Shown piece after piece: positions 57,001-61,290 of a stretch of 64,000 nt of DNA. The notes beneath the pieces were generated by a model that did no database searches, was not told where the DNA came from, and worked only from the letters and a program-made list of their open reading frames with translations. Source of the DNA: Ophioderma brevispina (taxonomy: Eukaryota; Echinodermata; Ophiuroidea; Amphilepidida; Ophiodermatidae); assembly GCA_023653785.1 (NCBI GenBank), contig JAMKCH010012571.1:1-64000 (forward strand), given 5' to 3'. Made by a program: the position numbers and the translations under genes. Positions within the stretch are counted from its first letter, which is position 1; every line of letters starts with the position of its first letter.

Positions 57001-57623
57001 TAGAATAAAACAAGTTTGCCACACTCTAGGTTTTGCGAACGTTTATTCCCGCCATGCATCAAAACTTAGATGACGGAATATAGGGAACGTAATGTCTCTT
57101 TTAAATGTTTTACAAAAAGAAATGGGCAACATTCCCATTGGCATAAGCGAATCAGCCCAGTCATTTGTTCTTTCGAGATCTTATCCGAATTAATACGCCA
57201 CGGTTTATACACATTGGTAACATTTCAACAAAATTCAATATAACCGTGCAAAAGCCGGTTGCATCGGACATGGGACACTTTCTTTTACACCAATTGGCTT
57301 AAAATGGATATTGGCTCTTATATATTAAAATCTGGAGTTGGCCAATAAGAAAATAAAAAGTATAAACCATGGCAAGTTTTTTCCCTTCAAAAGACGGGTT
57401 TTGTTTTTTAAAGAAGTTATTTAGTAATTCATAACAATGCATTTGTTATATTGATTCAATGTTTTTAAAGTATGTTCTCTTTGCCATAAGGCGTTAAATT
57501 ATTTGGAATTCGATAGTTAAAAAGGCATTTCAAAATTGAACATTATTTTGTCTCTCTTTACGTCTGTCTACAGGTCATATTCCTGGTCCTGACCCAGAGG
57601 ATCTCTGCATTGGTCTCAAATGA
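29843..57623 (+). CDS. Membrane-anchored type-3 solute-binding-domain protein (whole gene, 8 exons)
   Basis: Joined exons (29843-30014, 35254-35368, 36666-36718, 40542-40670, 44912-45124, 52640-52717, 56597-56814, 57574-57623) give about 341 residues, allowing one surplus A in exon 5 and one in exon 7. Residues 1-21 are a Ser-rich tail, 22-46 a hydrophobic anchor with no signal cleavage site, and from about 83 a domain of the bacterial amino-acid-binding family (SBP_bac_3, PF00497). GFDVDIVNAVCKIA fits the family's PROSITE signature. In bacteria such proteins bind polar amino acids and deliver them to ABC importers; here the topology predicts an extracellular, tethered ligand-binding domain. 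Cysteines unlike those of bacterial relatives suggest disulfides. No ion channel or transporter segment is present, so it is not an ionotropic glutamate receptor. Ligand and role are unknown. It could be intact with assembly errors or a recent pseudogene. Confidence 0.8.
30812..31106 (+). mobile_element. piggyBac-like MITE, copy 1 (intron 1)
   Basis: TTAA flanks both ends. The ends are inverted repeats starting AGGTCCCAGGAAATG. A second copy in opposite orientation is at 36130-36426. No coding capacity. TTAA targets are typical of piggyBac-type elements. Confidence 0.8.
31141..31361. mobile_element. MITE rich in 'GTTGAGTAAA' motifs, TA flanks
   Basis: It starts CACTGTAAAAATTATTTTAC and ends 'acattttttggagtg', flanked by TA at 31139-31140 and 31362-31363. 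The whole element is a long imperfect palindrome of repeated 'tttactcaac'/'gttgagtaaa'. Confidence 0.7.
32245..32825 (+). mobile_element. Inverted-repeat element Q, copy 1, 3' end lost
   Basis: It starts 'ggttgaacacctttggtagt' and is colinear with the full copy at 34325-34986, but its right inverted end is replaced by a poly(T) run and the foldback at 32841-33113. Confidence 0.65.
32841..33113. repeat. Long perfect-looking foldback (hairpin) next to a poly(T) run
   Basis: Arms of about 115 bases pair: 'gaattaaaag', 'gtctgaccatgcgctattt', 'gaaattcgcgct' and 'tgttatgcgatac' on the left each have their complement on the right (to 'atggttagac' and 'gttttaattc'). A 20-base T-run lies just before the left arm. 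It sits between two copies of element Q. Confidence 0.75.
33207..33562 (+). mobile_element. Inverted-repeat element Q, copy 2, truncated
   Basis: Colinear with the first 355 bases of copies 1 and 3, then cut at the tandem-duplication junction. Confidence 0.65.
34325..34986 (+). mobile_element. Inverted-repeat element Q, complete copy, CACTA-like ends
   Basis: The left end CACTACAGAAAAGGTT and the right end's complement CACTAAGAAAAGGTTT begin inverted repeats of about 60 bp that include 'ttggtagttagtatggaccc'. The CACTA start resembles EnSpm/CACTA transposons. I find no matching 3-bp target duplication, so the class is tentative. Confidence 0.6.
35254..35368 (+). CDS. Exon 2: juxtamembrane linker and start of the binding domain
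   Basis: The acceptor is TACCAG at 35248-35253 and the donor TT|GTAAGT at 35369. It encodes DSKSGSSSLNEGDEGINNPG, a polar linker, then the first strand TMSIGHDASRWEYL. In bacterial relatives this position reads like 'L.VG...YPPFEF'. Enters in phase 1 and leaves in phase 2. Confidence 0.75.
35400..35630 (+). repeat. Diverged third copy of part of the 31.7-kb repeat
   Basis: Blocks such as 'gatttgctaaat', 'taacaagta', 'agaccaaaagcaacct', 'tactgcccg.acggacact' and 'actacaaca' recur in the order seen at 31740-31930 and 33840-34030, with much greater divergence. It lies just after exon 2. Confidence 0.65.
36130..36426 (-). mobile_element. piggyBac-like MITE, copy 2 (intron 3)
   Basis: TTAA at 36126-36129 and 36427-36430. 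Ends AGGGCCCAGGAAATG / CATTTCCTGGGACCT. It is the reverse complement of the element at 30812-31106. Confidence 0.8.
36666..36718 (+). CDS. Exon 3: family signature, first half
   Basis: A 53-base exon between GACAG and G|GTAATG. It encodes DEVSGQIKGFDVDIVNA, matching the 'G.(V/L).GFDVDL..A' strand-helix junction that defines type-3 solute-binding proteins. Phases 2 and 1 match the neighbours exactly. Confidence 0.8.
37459..38178. repeat. Inverted repeat with ~160-bp arms
   Basis: The left arm 37459-37616 and right arm 38017-38178 pair, with shared blocks 'gtgcatgaaaa', 'ctgtttactcaactgtgat', 'tttcatgatttgcata' and 'gactttctatgctga'. Both arms are open over about 50 codons and encode similar peptides containing CLLNCDAV.VFMICI. 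This may simply follow from the DNA similarity. Confidence 0.7.
39064..39415 (+). repeat. Tandem pair, 175-bp unit, each unit a hairpin
   Basis: 'ataccatctggatatattta' recurs at 39066 and 39241. The units are almost identical. Each contains 'atatttagttat..atccagaaa' and its complement, so each unit can fold on itself. Confidence 0.85.
39697..39822. repeat. Small inverted repeat 'GGTCAACTGGCTCACGC'
   Basis: The left 'aactggctcacgctaactttggttcgagcc' and right 'catgagccaaggcgtgagccagtaacc' are complementary with gaps. About 126 bp, in intron 3. Confidence 0.5.
40542..40670 (+). CDS. Exon 4: lobe 1 with extra cysteines
   Basis: Acceptor ATTATAG, donor ACCG|GTGAGC. It begins VCKIANKNCRLVADVYQRCW and ends NGYYDACT. 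The first residues complete the signature begun in exon 3. Four cysteines in 43 residues are unusual for bacterial members and suit an oxidising extracellular space. Phases 1 and 1. Confidence 0.8.
41121..41426. mobile_element. Palindromic MITE 'CCGGTGTAGAAGTAATTATAG', full-length copy
   Basis: The whole 306 bp is close to a perfect inverted repeat: both ends read CCGGTGTAGAAGTAATTATAG inward, followed by 'tccggcgtactcacagtccgg', and the centre contains 'ggactatag' / 'ctatagtcc'. Shorter relatives are at 56029-56200 and 61114-61290. Confidence 0.85.
41668..41826. mobile_element. Small MITE with 'GGGA(A/G)TTTC..TAACCTGACC' ends
   Basis: The inverted ends are about 30 bases, containing AACCTGACC(A/C)ATCTGACAC. 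The interior has the palindrome 'aagcatgtgctttattccg'. A related end appears near 60985-61026. Confidence 0.6.
42272..42795. mobile_element. TTAA-flanked MITE with 'AG.G.CACTGGCACATTT' ends
   Basis: TTAA at 42268-42271 and 42796-42799. Ends AGCGGCACTGGCACATTTTC and the complement of AGAGACACTGGCACATTTGA. 524 bp, noncoding, piggyBac-like target. Confidence 0.75.
43034..44586. mobile_element. 1.55-kb element with ~180-bp inverted ends
   Basis: The left arm (43034-43211) and right arm (44401-44586) pair over 'ggcaggcgccataa', 'ttctttgttgt.aggta.gatggga', 'ttagct' and 'aagtaacccgca'. It contains a second, nested inverted-repeat element at 43627-44176. Confidence 0.7.
43627..44176. mobile_element. 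Nested MITE 'TTAAAGCAATATTAGCAC'
   Basis: The left end TTAAAGCAATATTAGCAC..TTTGAAGAGCGCCC matches the complement of the right end CCTAAAGCAATATTAGCAC..TTGAAGAGCGCCC. The interior includes 'acgtcggagctggaaatgc' and 'gacttgcctgaacc', found again in the copy at 53995-54290. Confidence 0.7.
44624..44822. repeat. GA-rich polypurine tract upstream of exon 5
   Basis: About 200 bases are almost entirely purine on the + strand and include (GA)n runs at 44632-44643 and 44794-44812. It ends about 90 bases before the exon 5 acceptor. Such mirror-like purine tracts can form triplex DNA. Confidence 0.7.
44912..45124 (+). CDS. Exon 5: ligand-site region and hinge, one surplus A
   Basis: Acceptor TTTGCAG, donor GACAG|GTGAGC. 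It starts AWSHSYVRQEPFQSAITFTQ, where bacterial relatives have the 'T..R...VDFS.PY' segment whose Arg holds the ligand's carboxylate (Arg about residue 164 here). It continues to 'GRAVFVVKP' and 'GVTLRGKT'. After GKT the frame must shift by one base, removing one A of CCAATT at 45052-45053, to read IGLLD and stay open to the donor in phase 0. A GA-rich tract ends about 90 bases upstream of the acceptor. Confidence 0.7.
46610..47041 (-). pseudogene. LINE C-terminal domain
   Basis: It begins 'MDKVQRRAARFIFNDYS' and ends 'FKTQLTSIDL', the usual C-terminal domain of CR1/L2 reverse transcriptase proteins. Open over 143 codons. A frame change separates it from the reverse transcriptase block. Confidence 0.8.
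47327..48080 (-). pseudogene. LINE reverse transcriptase
   Basis: From N to C: 'PADWLKANITPIYKK', a frame change near 47930, 'SLTSIICKLLEHII', 'QHGFRKGRSCETQL', 'DFSKAFDTVPH', 'SGVAQGTVLGPLLFLIYIND' and the catalytic FADDC (47453-47464). The catalytic core itself is unbroken over 199 codons. Confidence 0.85.
48308..49496 (-). pseudogene. LINE APE endonuclease and connecting region
   Basis: Visible landmarks are 'LKITNLNCQSVKAKLPNF' (start), 'PDVVIGTESFL' (the catalytic Glu strand), 'YIGAYYRPPSS', 'LLGDLNLQDVDW', 'ILDLCLTN' and 'ISDHDMVVV' (the C-terminal catalytic His). Frame changes lie near 49195 and 48740. The connecting region contains 'PWINSSIKRDVNRKKRLYNR', typical of CR1-group elements. 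Confidence 0.8.
49493..50175 (-). pseudogene. LINE N-terminal region: 2A motif plus PHD finger
   Basis: The peptide LIALLAGDIELNPGP (49885-49929) matches the 2A ribosome-skipping consensus DxExNPGP after a hydrophobic run. About 15 residues later a PHD-type zinc finger follows: CQLC, CDCC, 'NWFHVDC' and, after a frame change near 49720, CLQCG. In related LINEs 2A sits upstream of the finger and may control where the protein is released. The frame changes again near 49495 before the endonuclease. Confidence 0.8.
50815..50955 (+). repeat. Direct repeat pair, member 1
   Basis: Matches 51567-51705: 'ccttggtgtaagatat.catgagttagact', 'acggaataaagctg', 'cttgtaatcctttgatcct' and 'gtgctaggctaatt'. 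No known family. Confidence 0.7.
51567..51705 (+). repeat. Direct repeat pair, member 2
   Basis: About 750 bases after member 1 and in the same orientation. It runs straight into the dispersed repeat at 51711-52081. Confidence 0.7.
51711..52081. repeat. Dispersed repeat, copy 2 (partner at 3881-4225)
   Basis: Same blocks and order as copy 1, including 'atcggccatggcg' and 'ggtggcgctattcaaa'. It lies in intron 5. Confidence 0.6.
52640..52717 (+). CDS. Exon 6: lobe 2 segment
   Basis: 78 bases, phase 0 on both sides, from ATTTCAG to GAG|GTTTGT. It encodes GAALPSENVVHYSGREDLIA and AVLAGE, corresponding to the 'y.s..eal.aL..G..DA' region of the family. Only this of the three frames is open throughout and joins sensibly to exon 7. 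Confidence 0.75.
52900..53740 (+). repeat. Local direct duplication flanking a MITE
   Basis: The block 52960-53205 ('gagcagattaattactaac', 'aagtaacaattgaaaca.gtttgttcaaa', 'cctacta..aaattcactccca') recurs in diverged form at 53540-53735. The MITE at 53209-53487 sits between them. Confidence 0.6.
53209..53487. mobile_element. MITE with 'AGGCTGGTATTCTAAAAGG' ends
   Basis: Inverted ends of about 70 bases: 'ggctggtattct', 'gactaactttagtcc', 'ggtttaaaccagg' and 'gtggacctttttt' on the left have complements in the right arm. Confidence 0.75.
53995..54290 (+). repeat. Dispersed copy of the nested 43.6-kb element
   Basis: Blocks 'agcacccccaattttca', 'aactatacctg', 'taacggcggagctggaaacgcc' and 'gacttgtctgaacc' follow the order seen at 43650-43945. 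Only the left half is present. Confidence 0.65.
56029..56200. mobile_element. Palindromic MITE 'CCGGTGT', copy 2, decayed
   Basis: Starts 'ccggtgttaaagtaattttagtccg' and ends 'ggaactataattacttctacacc'. The interior 'aataaagcctgaaaccaat' and 'gaagagtcaattgaatcgagtgcccta' match the copies at 41121 and 61114. Intron 6. Confidence 0.75.
56597..56814 (+). CDS. Exon 7: end of lobe 2 and return to lobe 1, one surplus A
   Basis: Acceptor CATCAG, donor CACG|GTCAGG. It starts VDAAAAFDAKSSFDNNDQLD and reaches 'SMMMPKKSRMVDWWNPALE', matching the family's 'g.a..k.s.l...in.al..l' end. One A in 56754-56756 shifts the frame; without it the reading continues RLMATTEYRTICNDLLDQHG, with it a TGA follows within seven codons. 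The two halves fit the family in different frames, so the break is a real one-base difference from a functional ancestor or an assembly error. Confidence 0.7.
57574..57623 (+). CDS. Exon 8: C-terminal end and stop
   Basis: Acceptor GTCTACAG. In phase 1 it reads HIPGPDPEDLCIGLK followed by TGA. The 'HG-HIPG' join across the intron and the terminal Cys look like the short tail seen after the last helix in eukaryotic members of this family. The other two frames give either an early stop or a longer unrelated reading. Confidence 0.65.
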
Positions 57624-57677
57624 GGGAGGCAACTGCCATGTCGTCACTCAGTACCGCGGTTGTTCAACTACTAAAAA

Positions 57678-57683
57678 AATAAA
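57678..57683 (+). terminator. Polyadenylation signal of the solute-binding-domain gene
   Basis: AATAAA lies 55 bases after the stop codon in exon 8. Position and sequence fit a short 3' UTR. Confidence 0.5.
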
Positions 57684-59570
57684 ACAGTTTTCATAAAAGA
57701 ATATCCTTTTCCCATTCCTGTAATATTATGCGTGTAAACCAGAGAAGTTGAGAAAGAAGGAGATGGCTCGATTTTGAAATCCGATTACCCAGGATTACTC
57801 TCATTCACCAGCTCATTGTTTGGGTAACTTCAAGGGCCATTCGATTGAACTTTTGAAGTAATCTGTTCATCCGACTCAAGCTTGGCTAGTCGGGAAAGTT
57901 TCACAACAGGAAGTAATTGGCACATTGCTACCAAAACAGTTTATTAATTTTCCAGCTAAAAGTTAAAATTATTTATTTTATTCATTGGCGAAATAATTGA
58001 AGAAAACAGTGACTTTTTAACGAAAGAAAACAGCAAAATTAGCCCCTTTTCGGTAAGCTAACCTTGATTTTAATGTTTTGAGGTCAATAAACGATGTTGT
58101 ATGTTTAGCCTATTTAAACTATTCCGGTTAGTCATGTGAAATATGATATTGTTGATGAATGTTAGATAAATGCATCTGGGAATACAACTCCAATCATACC
58201 TGGTGTGTCAAAAGGTCCAAAGTGCAAAAATGCTTTCAAAAATTGGGCGGTCAAATTGTCTGAAAGTGATGTGACAGAAGAGTACGTTTCGCTGTATAAA
58301 ATATAGGGGCGTGTCCTACTATGCTGTTGTTTTGTTGTCCCCATCGGGGGGCTAGGGGTAAACCAAGTGTAACTTATAATAACTAATTTTAAAATCATAT
58401 AACAGGTCTGTTGCCGCAAAATAAAACTGCACTGTTTTCTTGGATTTTTAGAAATGAATAAAATGTCAGGTTTAATTTATTTACCCAAATATCAGTGACA
58501 ATAGATACACTAGACTTCAGCAAACAATGGAAAGCTTAAATATAGGCAATTAACGGCTCGGTATGCGGTGTAGAAACACTTCAGACACTTTTCATGTGGG
58601 AGTGCAGGACCATGTTATATGGTCTCGCGGTTGAAAGCTCAGGTGTTACCACATCTCCTATTTAGACGAAGTCTTTTTTTTACTGACGTAAGTCGCAAAA
58701 TACTTATCCTCATTCGCAAGTAAATAAAATCTTGAGCTTCTATATGCGTTGTTCAATTAAACTTTGTCCATGGTTTCATCATTTAATTTAAAGGGAAGAA
58801 AGACAACAACATATGCCAGAATGTGCTGGGCAAGCTGTGGCCCTAACAAAACTTTGGGCCGACATTAAAATCCGTATACTTATGGCTTAAATTCATTCTA
58901 TTCAACTTACCGCGGTTTCAGAAGAAAACTTAGGGTCGACGACCGATATCATAATGTAAACTGGTTGGTTCTGGGAAAGAGGACAGGTATTTGTTACTAA
59001 ACCCGAATCGTGGAGGTTGTAACACATGGCTTAACAATGGATCCGCATACCGGGTCCATTGTAATATCTTTAGGTAATGCTTTGCTGAAGTTCTAGACAC
59101 TCCAGTGCGTCACTGATATTATTATGAAAGAGAATTCATGTGACATTTATTCATTTTTGTGAAAGATGTGCAAGTTTATTTGGGGCAACAGCAAGTTTTT
59201 ATCATGTTAATAATTATCAATACAGTTTCTACACCGGGTTTTGGCTTATCCCTTTGAAGGGACTACGCAATTGTTATGCAATGTTATTGGTCTACGCCCC
59301 AAGTCTCTTACTGATATGACCAAAGTTATAGACTTTGTTAAATGGCCAGTTGACAACTTGTGTAAGTGGGAATATTTGTGGGATTTAATGACAGGTTATG
59401 TAATGTCTATAGCAAGAAGCACAAGTCTTTGATCGAATCGCACGTCTTGAGCGAATCCAATCAAAGAATTAAGATAGGCGGATGAACAGTTTTCTTTTGA
59501 AGTAATAGTTGAACCATCTCCCTTCTTTCTCATCTTCTCTGGTGTAAACCAAGTTAAGTAGGGTGTATAC
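57684..59570. other. 3' flank, no gene recognised
   Basis: AT-rich. The frames present have no known domain and no strong internal repeat is seen. Confidence 0.5.
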
Positions 59571-60115
59571 AAGGGGGTGAAACGCATTCAAAACCAGTCG
59601 TCCGTGATGGGCGCTGACATTTGAATATTGCAGGGAATAATTATAGTTTGGGTGCTTGATACACAACATAATGTCAATTCGATACAAACAATCCGCCCAA
59701 AATATCAGTTGTTGGATGGGGGTTGCTATTGGTGCGTTAAACTACTTGTCCTACCATGGCCACGCAACGAATGAAATGACACATCAGTAGTCTTGATTTA
59801 AATAAACCGCTCAATGAATACATCTTTTCACCTAAGCGCAAAATGCATTATGAGAAAAAGAGTACTGAGCACAATGATTCCAGGTACATATTATTACACC
59901 CTGGCCACCTCTAACACATACATTAATTGTATCACTACCGATAAGTGTATATGCAAAGCGTTAAGCGGCACCCACAGTATGTGGAGAAGCGGAGGCAGCA
60001 TTGCTTTCTAGTGTTGGTACTCTCATGTTTTCTTTGTGGTCGGCAAAAAATGCGAGACGGTTGTATTCTAAAGATACGTAACGTTTTTGCCTCTCTATCT
60101 ATATAGAACCCTTTG
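59571..60115 (-). repeat. 0.55-kb dispersed repeat, copy 3, inverted
   Basis: Reverse complement of the copies at 19209-19760 and 24690-25252. It starts 'aagggggtgaaacgcattcaaa' and ends 'ctctctatctatatagaaccctt', which helps define both ends of the family. Confidence 0.75.
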
Positions 60116-61113
60116 GGGTTATAGATCATAACGTACCGCGAGGTACTCATGCGTACTGCGTGTACTCGCATGCAGAATGTAGAAAAGATTGGTTTCGCTC
60201 GATTAAGAACATAAAGAATACCGCGTTTCAAAGACAAGTAACGTCCAGTGATATGTATGATATACGACGTGGTGTTATGCGCAAGGATGTACCGGAACTT
60301 TAAAACAAATAGGAAAGAGGGTGATGAGGCGTTATACAGGATAGGGCTATAACGATTGGTGAGTTTTATGTTTGTTCTCGCCCGGTTCTAATTCATACAT
60401 TGGCATATTTTTTGTTAAGAGGGTCGTCGAGTGGCAAATTGTGTAAGCACGATTTCAATACGGAATAAATCAAAATCTCATCTAGTGCGCAGTTCACACT
60501 CCATAGGAAAAACATATTACACAATATGGTAATCGCCAGTGGTGGAATGAGGTTTTACGGCCACATTGGCTAGTGCAACGAACTTTGAACAATAGAAATA
60601 CAACGCTCGGACAACACCGACATAATAAAATCGGAGAATTTAAAATAGGAGGCGGTACAGTTTTCTTCCCCACTATGCATGTTCTTCCAATACAAGTTTG
60701 CTTTTGGACACGTTGGTCACATTAATTTTAGAGTGACAAAGTACTCTCAGGACAAGATGGGATGGGTTTATTTAAGTTACTTTTGTCACTATAAATTCCC
60801 GGATAAATTCAAGTAACAACAAGTGCAATATTGTATTAGGAAGAATTGCTTTGTTGGAAGAGGACACTATAGCTCCTCTTGGTCAAATGTGCAAGAGGGT
60901 AAAATACCATGTCGACCTTTTCTAATAAGGATTAGCGATAATGGTAATTATACGGAAAAAGCCTGTGCTTTATTTGTGAATGGTTTCACGAAGCATAAGT
61001 GTGTTCAGATGGGCCAGTTACGGACACTACCTTTCTTGTTGATTTAAAACCATAATATCGCGAAATGGTTATAATCTGTTTTAAGAATGATGCTAAAAGT
61101 ACGACTTTTGGAA
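60116..61113. other. Noncoding stretch
   Basis: No gene recognised. 'gtgttcagatgggccagttacgg' near 60998-61022 resembles the right end of the MITE at 41668-41826. Confidence 0.45.
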
Positions 61114-61290
61114 CCGGTGTGAAAGAAGATATCGTCCGGCCAGGAGCCATAGTCCAGGGCTCCATAGACGATAACGGAATAAAGAGTGAAAACAATGTTG
61201 TGTGAAGAGTCAACTGAATCGATTGCCCTATTGTTCACCATTGTTCCCGGACTATATGAGTACGCCGGACGATAATTACTTCTACACCGG
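61114..61290. mobile_element. Palindromic MITE 'CCGGTGT', copy 3
   Basis: Starts CCGGTGTGAAAGAAGATATCG and ends 'cgataattacttctacaccgg'. It matches the right half of the 41121 copy. A 169-codon open frame on the minus strand (61044-61553) spans it and is therefore unlikely to be a gene. Confidence 0.8.

Noticed and set aside
29843..57623. Ionotropic glutamate receptor
   Set aside because: The ligand-binding fold is related, but no pore helices interrupt the two lobes, and the only membrane segment is N-terminal.
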